From Eucalyptus grandis (Eukaryota; Streptophyta; Magnoliopsida; Myrtales; Myrtaceae): a DNA stretch of 64,000 nucleotides. The DNA lies in NCBI RefSeq assembly GCF_016545825.1, contig NC_052618.1, positions 42,540,196-42,604,195 of the forward strand, in the 5' to 3' direction. The position numbers and the translations under genes are program-made. Positions within the stretch are counted from its first letter, which is position 1; every line of letters begins with the position of its first letter. This document shows positions 22,346 through 35,391 of the stretch, one piece after another. The notes under the pieces are model-generated. The model had not been told where the DNA came from and did not search any database. It saw only the letters and a program-made list of their open reading frames with translations.

Positions 22346-22866
22346 TGTTGTAGAACAAGTGACAGGACAATAAATATAACATAATAAGAAAATAATCAAA
22401 TACTAGATTTACGTGATTCGGTCAAGGAGATTTATAGCTATGGAGAGAGTAGCACATAATTCTACTATAGATCGAGCAATATGATGGGGATTATAATTAC
22501 ACTCGAGTCAAAACACTAAGTGTTTCTTAACTTTCAATTATACCAAATAATTCTACAGTTTTTAACTTCACAATTCCTTACGAAATAATCTCACAATCTC
22601 ACAAAGGAATTACAAAAAATCTTAACACAAGATTTTCACAACTTCAAACGCTTAGGATTTAATTCAAGATCACAAGCTCCTCTTAGATACTCTTCATGAA
22701 GAGACACTTCTTATATATAAACGAGTTCGATCCAAAATAGGAAACTCTCTTTTAGGAAACCATTTCCAACCAACAAACCGTTTTACTAGGAAACATATTC
22801 AAAGCAAGAAACTTACTTGAACGAGGAAGGTTCTCTTCATGCTTAAATCAAGACATATTTTCATCA
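22346..22866 (-). mobile_element. Copia-3 5' LTR
   Basis: 521 bp, starts TGTTGTAGAACAAG and ends ATTTTCATCA on the + strand. It is followed by the 5-bp target copy TTTAG and then by copy-B flank DNA. Confidence 0.82.
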
Positions 22867-22871
22867 TTTAG

Positions 22872-24440
22872 AATCTGCATGTGTCTCTCTATCTCTCCAT
22901 TTTTTCTTTCCCTATAGGATGAATATCCACTTATGTGTAGAAAAAATAGAAAATATTGTGTCAATGGAATTATGTGATTTGGTCAGTAAGTTATATAGGA
23001 TCAATTTTGAAGGAACATGCTCATAAAGGCTCCTTGGTGAAGAAAATTGAAGGAAAATACTCACAATTTTAAATTTTATCTCCTATTTTCATCCCGCAAA
23101 AATTTATATTTTCTTAAAAGTTTTCACTTGAATTTCATCACCCCCATTTTCCTAAATCTCCCAAACATGGCATTAATATTAAACTTACTTATTTACTTGA
23201 TTGATTCTCCTCATAAAGGTTTCATGCCCAAGTTTATCAGAAAGGGCTCTTTGATAAAATTGGAAAATAAGTGCTGAATATTATTCATTTTCAAATGTTG
23301 ATAAACTTAAGTGCTAAAAAAGAGAAATAAAAAATTGTAGATGAGAAATGAAAATTGATAATTGAATATTGTTAACTTCATACCAAACATAAAACAAGGA
23401 TAATTGTCAAGAAGTTCTATTATTGTTATCAATGATTTTTCTGTTAAATGAATTCAATAACCCCTCCCTTACTTACCACATCACATATTTTTTTGACTTA
23501 CTAGAGTTTTCTTAGTCAATACTAATTAAAGCTATCAAATAAGTTTTATTTCATCAGCTAATGAAAATTATGATTTTTAGCAATTAATTGGGTTATATAA
23601 ATGATCCTCAAAATTCGAAATTTTAATGTGTTATGTCATTATCTTTTAATGCTTGTCTTGTCATTACCTGTCTTTCCATAATTGAGTCTGGACTTGGTTG
23701 GATATTTACTTCACACTTGTAAGTACAAATCCAATCCTCAGTTCTACCTATCATATTGTGTTAAAAAAACCTTAAGTATGTAAAAAAAAAAAAACACATA
23801 AATTGGATAACCATTTATCCTAAAGATTAAAGCTAAAAGGAGATAGGCAAGACTTGTATACCAATTAATAATTGTTATTTCTCATATTTTTGCTTCCATG
23901 TGAGGGTCATATTCAATATCCGTAACTTCGTCCGACCAAAAAAAAAAAACTTATAATTTTGTCGCACTATCTTTAATTCATTGAAGGGCTTGGGAAAATA
24001 CTTCTATGCCCGGTCCGCATGCTCGTTATTAAGTAATTGTACGTTTGGACTTTTAAAATTTTTACAATAACATGCTATTTCTTATAATAAATTTAAAAAA
24101 AAAACAAGAAAACCCAGTTGTGGCTTTATATGTTTCCCGCCCCTAGATTTCACTAGTCAAATTCATGTGCGATATGCAAATATCTCTCAATTGGAAATGC
24201 ACTATTATTATGAATATTTGATTGTCAAATTAGTCACAAATATGTCTTTGATATTGATTTCATCTTAGAGAAAATTGTCTAAAAAAATTTAAATTATTTG
24301 TACATTTGTCAATTTAGTCTTATAGCTTTTAATTATGTCTAGCTAGTCCTAAACATTTCCACATTTTATCAATTGAGTCCATCAAACCAATTTTGATTGG
24401 AAACTTTTGATGTGGACACTAGCCATTTTATGTGGTATAG
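22872..24440 (+). repeat. Segment copy B, middle part
   Basis: Continues copy B after copia-3. Collinear with 58652-60200 of copy C (for example 23165-23240 with 58942-59020, and 23590-23700 with 59350-59470), and its first part with 11205-11545 of copy A. AT-rich with no gene. Confidence 0.85.
24275..24440. repeat. Foldback-like dispersed repeat, copy 3 (left arm)
   Basis: Phrases TCAATTTAGTC, CAATTGAGTCCAT, AATTTTGATTGGAAA and ATGTGGACACTAGCC match the family seen at 60035-60200. The following GGCCTAGCAAGGTTGACCTC (24575-24595) resembles the GC-rich middle of other copies. The right arm is lost or replaced by the microsatellite. Confidence 0.6.
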
Positions 24441-24626
24441 CCGGCATTGACATAGATATTTTTACATATATATTTTTCGAATTTATTTTTTATTTTGTTA
24501 TTTTTTATTTTCCTTTTCCTTTTCCCCTCTTCCTTTCTTCCTCTAACTGGTCGTTGGGCCTCAAAAGGGGAGGGCCTAGCAAGGTTGACCTCGTTGGCCT
24601 CGGGCGAGCCTTGCCCGCCCTTGGTG

Positions 24627-25200
<574 letters not shown>

Positions 25201-25299
25201 AAAAAGATTTTAATTTTATCTTGGAATTTGTCATTGAAAAGTGAAAGTAATTTTTTTTCCTTAAATTTTTTCACTAGTTAGCCATTTAGAAGCACCGCG

Positions 25300-26740
25300 C
25301 TGTTGGCATGGCATAATTAAGCACGTTGTAATTTTAGGCGCAATAAAAGAAATTTTATGCAAACCAAAAAACTATGAAATAAGACTAACTAAAGAGATAT
25401 ATACAATATTAGATAAAAAAATCAAAATAAATGAAATTGAACCCACTTTTCAATTAGGGAGAAATTATTTATACTTGGTAGACAAATGGAAGCACTTTGT
25501 ATGCTAGATGCGGTTGTCGTTCTTAATACAAAACAAGATAAATAATCTTAGAATTAGAAAATTGTAATCAAATTACCATATAAATGGAAAGCAAAAATAG
25601 TTAGTATTCATTTTTATGCCAATATTTAAAGATCAATTTTTCTTTCCATTTTTCTTTATTTATTTTCATAATCCTGAACACATTCGGGGCCAGAAGAGTG
25701 ATTTAACTAAAAAAACGAGAAGATCAGATTTTAACCCATGAAAAATCACATATTAGGCACGTGCCAACAGAAAAATAGATGGAGGGTTAACGGTTGTAAC
25801 AAAATGAAGTCCAAGGGTGGCTTTGTGTTTGGGAGCAAACGTGTACCACCTTGAAAGTTCATGGATTTTTGTGCAATTTTTCCGGGAAAAAAAAGTATTT
25901 CTCGACAAAATATTTTATATCTTTGAATAAACTTGAGCCTTGTCAAAGATATAGTGATTGGTTTTGGAAATTATATCACAAAGGCTGCACTAATCCTCAC
26001 TCCTCACCTCTGCAAGCAAAGAGCCTGATCAACTTACATTAGATAAGACACCAGAATAAAGTGACAAGCGTGATCTCAAAAATTACTTTGAGCACAGACA
26101 GTGCGATTCAAATACAATTTTTGTCTTATTCAAATCAAATGTTCGAACAATGAAACTGCATCCGACAGGTCACATTCGAATAAAAGTTGGTTACGCAACT
26201 ACATAAAAATAATGTTATTGTCATCTGGAAATTTTAAATGTGTAAAGGTCACCCTCAAAATTTTTTTGTGGGGTAGAATATTCATGCCACATAGGATCTT
26301 ACAAAGAGCGGGTCGGTAGAATAGCATAGGAAAAACATGAGTGGCATTAAGGAAGAATTCTTTGAGATGTTATTCTTACATGTCCCTTTCATGGAGTCAG
26401 ACAAATTTGGCCAACGTATTCTCCTAGGGAGAATTAAATAATTTTTTTTTTTTTTTTGGGGGGTGTGGGGGAGGAGTATTCTCCATGGCCTACAATTGAA
26501 AACTGGATTAGTTTTGTAGCATTTGACGAAACTTCTTGTCACTTTATCAGGATCCGGAGGGCTGCTTGAGGTCCTTTTGTCTTTTTGTTCAGAAAAGCCA
26601 CTTCTAATTTTGCTAATGACGCGTTTATATGTGTAATCGGTATTGTCGATGAGATTTTTGGCTTAAATGGCAGAAAAGTTCGCTCATTTCTTATGATCTT
26701 GGGTTCAAATTCTGTTGAGAGCACTCAACCGAGTAAAATC
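25300..26740 (+). repeat. HAK5 upstream segment shared with 38800-40400 and 61655-63000
   Basis: 25320-25520 matches 61660-61850 (TATGAAATAAGACTAACTAAA and TATTTATACTTGGTAGA phrases). 25980-26240 and 26360-26440 match 39025-39310 and 39460-39540. GGCCAACGTATTCTCC (26409-26424) recurs at 39507 and 62936. No gene is recognised. Confidence 0.75.
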
Positions 26741-27325
26741 CTAAATGTATGAGGTGGATGCTAGATGCCACCTGAATCACTAGAAAGAAAAACAGGGTTT
26801 AAACCATTAAAGAATTGATGGGCTATATTTCACATCGTTAAGTATACCTCGACACGAAATTCGAAACTGGGACCATTAAGATAAAGGAGAATACTTTACT
26901 AGACCATGATAGTTTAAAATTCTTGGAGTAAGTGGCCGAACATGAAATAAACTTAAAATAGTGAAAGTTTAAAGCATATTAATACCTCTAATTCTCATAT
27001 CACGTTAATTTTTATATGATAATATATGCTATTTAAATTCACCACGGATTGTATATGGATTGCAACGAGGTGATCTTTATTTCACATTGTCTCTCGACTA
27101 GTGGAATGTTTTCCCTGATTAAACCCTAAATAAACAGGAAGACTATTACATTGTATGTATATGTCAATGTCATTAAACCATCTAAACAATGACAAATTAT
27201 TAGGGTCAGCTCATTGGAGTGTAGCTAAAGCAATGACAGTTAAACTAATTCTAGTCATTTGATGTGATCAAATTGCAGTTTTCCTCAGTTGGGCATTATT
27301 TGCTCCTGAATAGAACCTTGAAACA

Positions 27326-27354
27326 TAGGCAAATACATGTCATTATTGGAAAAA
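27326..27354 (+). promoter_or_regulatory. Single copy of a 29-bp upstream unit
   Basis: Reads roughly TAGGCAAATACATGTCATTA then TTGGAAAAA. The equivalent unit is present three times in tandem at 63712-63798 in copy C. It lies about 410 bp upstream of the HAK5 ATG. Confidence 0.6.
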
Positions 27355-27694
27355 CGCCCCTTAAAGAAAGAAAAAGAGGAATTAGTAATATTCACGTTAG
27401 TGATAAATAATTTGAGAGAGCTGACTCATGGAAACTACTGCAAATAAATTTATCTCAACTAGCTTCTGAGGAAACCGACAGGAGCGTGCGCCTTCAGAAT
27501 CGACCAATAGAACCTAGTCACCTCGAAAATAAAGCTTATTATACTAATTCTTCACGCGAAACGAGCTCGGCTTACTGACACAATGTCAAATTATTGAAAT
27601 AAACAAACCTCCATCATCAAGGTCAGCTTGAACAGACACTGCGCACAATCGGTTCAGCCGAATATTCACTTAAAACGTCTTGATTCCCGAGGCC

Positions 27695-27702
27695 CTATAA
27701 AG
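27695..27702 (+). promoter_or_regulatory. TATA-like box of HAK5
   Basis: CTATAAAG lies 61-68 bp upstream of the ATG. No other ATG occurs between it and the chosen start, so a short 5' leader of about 30-35 nt is expected. Confidence 0.55.
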
Positions 27703-27762
27703 AGCAGAGTCATCACTTAGCGTTGAAGAAAGGAAGAGTGACAAAACCCAGGGAGAGAATCA

Positions 27763-30700
27763 ATGGCGGAGAGGAAGGTGGTGGCGATGGGGGAGGAAGA
27801 AGAAGAAGAAATGGAGATCGCTATGGAAGCAAGAGAGGCGGAGAACAGGACGAAGCCAAACACGAAAGAGCGGAAGGTCTCGTGGGCGAGACTACGTCGT
27901 GTCGACTCTCTCAACCTGGAGGCCGGTCGAGTCTCCATGTCCCACGCCCACTCCTCCGAGGTGCTTGTTGCAAACTTCGCATGTAGCCATGTTTTTCCCA
28001 TCAGCTAATCGATCCCTTTTCCTTAGTTGATGTTAGTGGATTTCAAGAAAAAATCTCATAGAGTTCTTCCGTCCGCGATTCTTGACATATGAAAAGCGGT
28101 TTTAACCGGGACGGGGCCTGAAACGATTTTTGAATCCTATCGATCATGAATATCGAGAGACAGGAGAAGGACTTTTAGATAGATGCGTGACCTTCATGTT
28201 TGTTTAAAACTGCAGTGAAATCGATACCTATATGCTTGTTACAAATGATAGTAAAGTAAACAATTTTTTACTGACGCCTTTGGCTGGACGCCTTGAAAAT
28301 ATTTTTACCGTTGATGGACACGGTGAAAATCTTCTTTGCCCTCAAGTCATCACCAAGTATTTTTTGTTTCTGCAATTGAATTTGAATAATTGATTTACAG
28401 ATGAATTGGCAAAGAACTATGAGTTTGGCATTTCAGAGCATTGGAGTGGTGTACGGTGATATAGGGACGTCTCCACTCTATGTGTATGCGAGTACTTTCA
28501 CGGAGGGAATTAAGGACACTCAAGACGTTATCGGGGTTCTATCGCTAATCATCTACACGATTGCCCTCCTCCCCATGCTCAAGTATGTCTTCATCGTCCT
28601 CTTGGCCAATGACAACGGCGACGGTATGCACGTAAATCTCTACCGTGCTTCACATATTAGGATTATGAGAACACTGTACATGACCATTTTTTGAAGGTTT
28701 CACGTGCCATTCTTTTGGGGTCTTTTTCCAGTGGTGACCCACGACTTGATTTTCGCAATTCTGACTCGCGTGACCCATGCGTGGGAGTGCAGGAGGGACG
28801 TTCGCGCTGTACTCGCTGATATGCAGGTATGCCAAGGTGAGCCTTATCCCGAATCACCAACCTGAGGACCGGGAAGTTTCGAATTACAAGCTCGACACTC
28901 CATCGAACCAGCTGCAACGGGCTCAGAAGATCAAGAAGAAGCTTGAGAACAGTAAGACCGCCAAGATCGTGCTGTTTCTGGTCACCATCATGGGCACTTC
29001 CATGGTCATTGGTGACGGTGTTCTTACTCCATCCATCTCAGGTTTAAATCGCCATCTATCACAACCCTTTCATAGAATTCTTTTAGCCCGATTTGCCATG
29101 AAACACCTATGTCCATCTTGAATACATATTCCAAAATCAATACATCATCGTGCTTTTTATTCTCAGATTCATTATTAATAATAAAAAGGGAAGACGTCTG
29201 AGACATGGCACTTATAGGGCACATCAAGGGGAATCTTTTGCCTTTTTTTTTTTTTTTTTTTGGGTTTGACCGTGATTCTGCATTTCAAGAAATGATATCT
29301 CAATTCCCATTCTAACTTCGTGTAATATATGAGTAAGAACATGAAAAATTAATATCTTTTTTCATACATATTTTAGATTATGCTACATTATCCCCTATCT
29401 TCATTTCAATTGAAAGAAATTTTGTTTGAAAATTTTTAATTAGTTAACCATGAATGATTTATATACAAGATAAACAGATGTTTTGATATATATATATAAT
29501 ACCATCACAGTTGTATGAAGTTTAACTTGGTATATCTTGATAATTATTCAAAAAACTACATCGAAAGTTATTTAATTGTGCAAAACATGATGGAGACTTC
29601 TTTGCCAATATTATGATAGCGACTTTTATATAGTAAAAACCAATAATTTCATGAACGTAATGCGTTATGGGCAAACAAAAGGAATCGAGCTAGAGCAAAA
29701 GTCCACCGAGTCCCCTTCTTTCTTTTCAAGGGAAAGTGTCTCATATAATAATAATCATCATCACCATCATCATCATCATCATCGTGCCACCAATCAAAAT
29801 TCTGATGTTTTAATTTTAAAACTAAAAAAACATGTTTTCCTTGTTCACGAAAACACAACCACACGGAATGCCGAAAGTTTTGGGTTAACCCTTATTACTA
29901 AATAAAATAATAGAATATGTTTATTATCTGGGAAGCTTAACATAACCTCTCTGGCCCTTTTTTATTCTCTTTTGGGATTCCTGCAGTTCTTTCAGCCGTG
30001 AGCGGGATCAAGTCACTGGGCAAAGGTAAATTCAATGCTTAATTATTAGCAAATTGATATTACAAACGTGCTTCTAAAAGCCCACCTATAACACCCTTCT
30101 TTTTGTCACAAGCAAATACTAATTTATGTTTGGACATGCAGTTCCGGTGGTGGTGATATCGGTGGTGATCCTGATAATCCTTTTCTGCATCCAGAGGTTC
30201 GGGACAGACCGGGTTGGGTTCACGTTTGCCCCCATCATCTTCATCTGGTTCACGTTCATTAGCGGGATCGGGCTCTACAACCTGTTCAAGCACGACATAG
30301 GTGTGTTGCGTGCCTTCAACCCTAAGTATATTGTCGACTACTTCAACCGCAACGGCAAGCGAGCCTGGGTCTCCCTCGGTGGCATCTTCCTTTGCATTAC
30401 AGGTCCGTGTGTGTATGCTTGCGTGTGTTTTTTAATTGTAAACAAGTGGGTCACAGTTTTAAACTCATTGACATGGATGGTTCAATTCAATCAGGCACCG
30501 AGGCCATGTTTGCCGATCTGGGTCATTTCAATGTTCGAGCAATCCAAGTAAGTAGATAGCATTTCCTTCTTTATCTCCAAGACTCCAACCACTGAGCAAG
30601 TCTTGCAAAGAACAAGACCATAAGTAAACAGGAAAAATAAAAACTGTCATATGTTACTTTATGATTTACCCAAACTATCCGGTTACCATTTCCCTTGAGT

Positions 30701-32514
30701 TTGATTATTGGGCTTTTCAATTGATGCAGATCAGCTTCTCTTGCCTCACATTTCCTGCACTTTTGACCGCATATAGTGGACAAGCAGCTTATCTCATGAA
30801 GCACCCTGACCATGTTGCCAACACTTTCTATGACTCAATCCCACGTAAGTAATATTCAAATATATATTGCCTTATTTGCATTCCATAATATGTGTCTATA
30901 TATATATATATAATGTAGCAAAGAAAAATAATTAGTATCATTGCCTAGAAATTTGACCCAAACTATGCTCTCAAAAGTAAAATTTACTTGATGTCTTAGG
31001 ATGAGTCCCCGGAAATGTATAAGGCTTCATGGCTGCAGTACAAATAAACTATGTTAGATAATGTTTATTCATGTTTATCGATAAGCAGGACCAATATACT
31101 GGCCCATGTTTGTTGTGGCGGTCGCTGCGGCGATCATTGCAAGCCAGGCGATGATCTCGGGGGCATTCGCCATCATCTCGCAGTCGCTGAGCTTGGGCTG
31201 CTTCCCAAGGGTCAAGGTGGTTCACACGTCGGCCAAGTACGAGGGCCAGGTTTACATACCGGAGGTGAACTACATGCTAATGGTCGCCTGTGTCTTGGTC
31301 ACCGCCTCCTTCCAGACCACAACCAAGATCGGTAACGCATACGGTAATTCCAAATCCCTAGGCTTCATCGATGAAATATTCCAATTGAACCTAATTAGGT
31401 GGCTCTTATCATTAATTAGTCTCCTAAATGTTTGGTTGCAGGAATTGCCGTGGTGAGCGTTATGGTGATCACGACTTGCATGCTCACTCTCATCATGCTC
31501 GTTATATGGAAGACGAGCATATGGTGGATCGTGCTCTTCTTCACTGTCTTCGGTTCGATTGAACTGCTCTATCTCTCGTCAGTCCTCTACAAATTCAGAC
31601 AGGGTGGTTTCTTACCACTTGTGTTCGCGGCTGTCCTCATGACTGTCATGATCATCTGGCACTACGTTCACAAGCAACGGTATATGTATGAGCTCAAGAA
31701 CAAGGTGTCAGCTGAGTTTATCAGAGATCTTGCTGCGGACCCAAGCATCAACCGGATCCCTGGGGTCGGCCTCCTCTACTCAGAGCTTGTGCAGGGCATT
31801 CCTCCAATATTATCGCATTTTGTGGCAAATATTCCGTCTATCCATTCGGTTCTAGTCCTTATCACGATCAAGCACCTCCCAATCAGCAAGGTTGCACCGG
31901 AGGAGCGGCTCTTGTTCAGGCAGGTTGAGCCAAGGACCTTCAGGATGTTCCGCTGCATCGTGCGGTACGGATATAATGACAAGATTGAGGAGCCACATGA
32001 GTTCGAGCGCCAATTGGTGGACAACTTAAAGGAATTCATCCGGCACGAGTACTTCTTCCTCGAGGCTGAGAACAACGATCACGACCGAAAGGACGAGACA
32101 GCCCATAACAATGCATCGCATTCGACATCGCTAGGGGAAGATGGACAGGGCAAGGGATCAACTGTCCACATGGAGGAGGAGTTGCTGCCGCAGCCAAATC
32201 CTTCCAATCTCTCTTCCAATTCTATCCAATCGTTTAACGCGATCAAGTCAACGAATTCTTCTTGTCGAACTGTGTTCAGTCTGAGCCGGGTGGCCGAAGG
32301 GGAGATTCAATTCGTGCAGAAAGCGATGGAGAGGGGAGCGGTGTACCTCCTCGGGGAAGCGGAGGTGGTTGCTGAGCCAAAGTCGACCTTGTTCAAGAAG
32401 TTCATCGTCAACTATGTCTACAGTTTCCTCAGGAAAAATTTCAGGCAAGGCGAGAAAATCATGGCGATCCCTAGGAATAGGCTTCTGAGAGTTGGCATGA
32501 CATATGAGATATGA
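27763..32514 (+). CDS. HAK5: High-affinity potassium transporter, HAK5-like (KT/HAK/KUP family)
   Basis: Encodes an 821-residue K+ uptake transporter (probable K+/H+ symport at the plasma membrane, as known for cluster I HAK proteins). Nine exons with GT-AG introns join in frame: 27763-27960, 28401-28623, 28793-29041, 29987-30025, 30142-30402, 30495-30547, 30730-30844, 31089-31343, 31442-32514. Residues 1-66 are an acidic, basic-patched cytosolic N-terminus. [13 protein letters not shown] (81-93) is the family signature. Hydrophobic segments run to about residue 542, followed by a long cytosolic C-terminus ending [46 protein letters not shown] and YEGQVYIPE are further family blocks. Length is normal and no disabling change is seen. 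The start is the first ATG after the TATA-like box. HAK5 is preferred over KUP-type members from overall resemblance to Arabidopsis HAK5, including the C-terminus; paralogue number cannot be told. Confidence 0.93.
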
Positions 32515-33421
32515 ATGAAAAGAGAACACTAATTATCGTTTAATAAGATTTAGCAACATTTCATGGGAAAGGTGCTAAATGCATGTTCAAAATAAGAGCA
32601 CAAGTTGAAGAAACATCATGTTCACGTTTTTTAAGCAATCATTTTTTTTTTCAACACAACCAATGTTTTGATATGGACCACCTTGTGTCCTAATGAATGT
32701 TATCGCCATGTAAATGTACACACCCTTTTGTTTCCTCTGCATTCAAAAAGAAAATTCAATTAGTTGGTGATATGCACTAATGTTCCGGGCCCACCAATCC
32801 AAGAAGCTTAATAAGCAGGCCGCGCAGCATAACTTTAATTTGATGGGCAGGGCTCGTGGTTCACTTTACTACTTCACCTGACCCGTTGGGCCTCCCCAAA
32901 CGCAACTTTTTTTTTTTTTTTTTTCTTTTTTCTGGTTACGTGAAAGAAGTTCTCTTAGAAGTTTACTTAGTCATGAGAAGGCTTGCCTGTGGCCGGTGAG
33001 GTAGTGAGGATCGGCTGGAGACCTCGCCAGCCTAAGGTGAGGAAAAAAATTAAAGAAAAAAGAAAGAAAAAATTTAAAAATCTCATTAAAAATTATCAGT
33101 GTCAATATTGACTGTGCTATATAGGATAATTGACATTGACTAGACCATGGCATTAGCGATTTCCAATAAAAGTTGATCATAAAGTTTATGACTAAATTGA
33201 CAAATCGTCAAAAGTTTAATATTGAATTGACACAATTGAAAGGTTTAAATCGAATTAAAATAAGCGTAATAGGTCTATAAATTTTTTGTAATTTTCGCTA
33301 CCTGTTATGGAGGCAAGATTTGACAAAAAGCTTATGTTTTCCTTTTGGTAAAAAGTGTACTTGAAATCATAAAGCTTGTTAATAAAATGCAATTGACTTC
33401 TACGACTTTCAAAAGTGCAAT
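32515..33421. other. HAK5 3' flank with a foldback-like repeat
   Basis: Contains the 3' UTR; no clear AATAAA is seen, though AATAAG occurs near 32543 and 32591. It also holds a T-rich tract and a right-arm copy of the foldback-like repeat at 32980-33305 (GAGACCTCGCCAGCC core, then GACATTGACTAGACC and AGTTTATGACTAAATTGAC). No gene is present. Confidence 0.6.
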
Positions 33422-33781
33422 GACGTCATGCCTTGATCCTCAGACGAGCGACAACCCTCCTTCTCTTTGGTCATTTAATTGCAACATCTCATAAGGTGTT
33501 GCCGACCTATTTAATTTATCTTTCAATTATACACATGAGAAAGCAAAATTTAACTCCACCCAACCATACACAATAAGAGAGATAGCATAGAACACATCCA
33601 CAACCACTTATATATATTTATGTATATTTATATGTACATGTTAGCACTTCGGAAGTTACATATTCACACATCTGTGGCGCGGATTCCTTCCTGTTCATCA
33701 AAAAGGGCGTTGGGCCTAACCGAACACCTCTATACTACGATGGCACCTCAAAAAGTAGTATCCACTGTGTCTAGTACGCGT

Positions 33782-33869
33782 CTATGTTAGAGTACCATGG
33801 CTTGGACTTGGATCCAACTCCGAATCCGAGTCCATCTTCGGATCAGTGACGTCGCTAATGGGAAGATCC
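33782..33869 (-). pseudogene. LTR protein-like frame, copy 2, C-terminal part
   Basis: Minus-strand reading across the hAT-2 site gives NWD near the junction, then DLPISDVTDPKMDSDSELDP and a stop. It corresponds to IWDLMITDVSDYSITNPEMD in the other LTR. A one-base frame change separates it from the upstream part at 35392-35620. Confidence 0.45.
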
Positions 33870-33877
33870 ATGTCTAT

Positions 33878-35383
33878 TAGGGGTGTGCAACCGGACCGGG
33901 TCAACCTGGTTCCCGGATCGGCCCACCCAGAAAATAGGGTCGGGAACCGGTTCCCAAAGTTCAGACCCTGTTTGAACCGGTCCAAGAACTGGTTCCGAGG
34001 GAATACCCACCTGGGAACTGGTTTGAGAACCGGTTTTCGAGGCAAAGACCAAAACCCTATTCATTTCTATCTTTACTCTCGCGCAGTCATGCTCGTCGCT
34101 CTCAGCCTCTCACCTCCGCCGATCCATCCAAGCGCTGCGCCGTTGACGCTGCTTCTGCTCGCACACCGTCGACTCTTCGCGGGTGGCCAACACGGTGCTC
34201 GACTCCACCCCCGTCGCAATCTTCACCATCGACAGCGTCCTCCTCCCCACCGAGCTGTTTGGCAAGTCCCATCTCCCTCCCTCTCCCTCTCTCTCTCCAT
34301 TGTCCATGGGGGTGGCCCGCCTGCTTCGATCTGATCAAGGTGATCATCTTCTCGAATTCCCTTCGCTTCTTCTCTCGTGCGGTCCGCTGATTTGTTGCTT
34401 GCTAGCGAATGTCTTTCCGGGTCAATGCTGTTTTGCGCTTGTGTCCTTGTGAACTGGTTGCTTGTCCCGAGGAAATCGTTTGTTGCTTGCGTTCTCTTTC
34501 GCTTTGTTGTTGTGTATGCTCTGTTGGGTCTCTTCTTCTGTCAGTCGTTGGATGGGTCGTTCATCGATGACGTCGCAGCAGCTGAATTCGGGCCTGCGTC
34601 ATCGAGTTGGAGTGTGTATCTGTGTCGATTTTTGTTGTTCGTGCGTGCTCATGGTTGGTGGAGCGGTGATTTCAGCTGTGATTGCTCGAATTTGAGCTCT
34701 GCAATGCCAGGCGTGTGTATTTCTTATTGAAGGTTCTTTTTTTTACCCCCGGGTATCTCAAAGTTGTCGTCTATGGGATCGATTACTTGGGTTGGCAAGA
34801 AGTCAGATGATTTGGGGGTTTTGGTGATTTTAGGGTTTTGGACTCGAATGATTTGTAAGGACCGCAGGTCGTTGCCTTTACAATACGATAGAAGAGAAAG
34901 AGAGTTGGTTGGCAGTTGAAGTTAATTTTTTTTTTCCTGCGACCTCCTTTGTTAATCTCTTTTCCACTTTAGGAAGCCAACGTATGTTTGATGATATTAG
35001 ACTGTGTCTACTGGTACCACATATGATGACTTGCTTTCTTGAAGAACAATGGTGTTTGCATCCGCCCTTGTACGAGATGGATTCTTGTTCTTCAATCTTT
35101 ATCACATGAACACATGTTATTCTTTTCTTTACTAGTTATACAATGAAGATTTAGCCATTGTTTTCAGCTTTGAGTTATCAATGAAAGGCAGGCTTTTTGC
35201 AAAACAAGTTCCAATATAAACAGAGTCAACCCTGTTCCCGGACCGGAAAAACAGGGTGGGTCGGGAATAGGGTCCAATGTAAACAGGGTCGGGAACATGG
35301 TCCAAAAAAAGAGAACCGGTTATAACAGGGTCGGGTACAGTGTCCAGGTCTAGACCCTCCTACCCTGGACCCGATCACCCCTA
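33878..35383. mobile_element. hAT-2: non-autonomous hAT element with captured gene DNA, 1506 bp
   Basis: Ends TAGGGGTG and CACCCCTA, with a perfect 8-bp duplication ATGTCTAT (33870-33877 and 35384-35391). About 190 bp at each end (CCGGTTC- and ACAGGGTCGGG-rich) match hAT-1. The interior (about 34080-35200) differs from hAT-1, has gene-like base composition and includes an FLA-type coding fragment. There is no transposase. Confidence 0.92.
34166..34269 (+). pseudogene. Captured fragment of a fasciclin-like arabinogalactan protein gene
   Basis: The frame reads [18 protein letters not shown] then [11 protein letters not shown]. This is the end of a fasciclin domain plus the residues leading to the Pro-rich linker, closest in my memory to FLA8/FLA10-type cell-surface proteins. 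Upstream and downstream frames do not continue the domain, so only about 35 codons survive. The following DNA (34270-35100) resembles an intron or UTR but cannot be assigned. Confidence 0.7.
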
Positions 35384-35391
35384 ATGTCTAT

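Larger units (their letters stand above)
14132..22866 (-). mobile_element. Copia-3: internally deleted Ty1/copia element with nested insertions
   Basis: Two LTRs (14132-14628 and 22346-22866) in the same orientation bound the element. Target sites are CTTAG (14127-14131) and TTTAG (22867-22871), a 5-bp duplication with one mismatch. Copy A shows the empty site near 11187. Minus-strand gag, protease and integrase remnants remain at 22300-20310; RT and most of RNase H are missing. A solo long LTR sits at 15125-20304. Confidence 0.85.
26860..27762 (+). promoter_or_regulatory. HAK5 upstream/promoter region
   Basis: Ends at the HAK5 ATG. 27060-27545 is conserved at 63390-64000, including GTGATCAAATTGCAGTTTTC / GTGATCCAATTGCACTTTTC and GAGGAATTAGTAATATTCAC-like blocks. 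Retention of similarity here, in otherwise fast-decaying spacer, is consistent with either recent duplication or regulatory constraint. Confidence 0.6.

Noticed and set aside
27717..28001. Alternative frames around HAK5 exon 1 (94 and 87 codons)
   Set aside because: Overlap the real start codon; the chosen frame joins exon 2 in phase and matches HAK N-termini.
31776..32529. Minus-strand frames opposite HAK5
   Set aside because: Shadows of the HAK5 last exon, whose sense frame has clear family similarity.
34377..34730. 117-codon frame inside hAT-2
   Set aside because: No recognisable domain, Leu/Phe/Cys-rich, looks like captured intron or UTR rather than protein.
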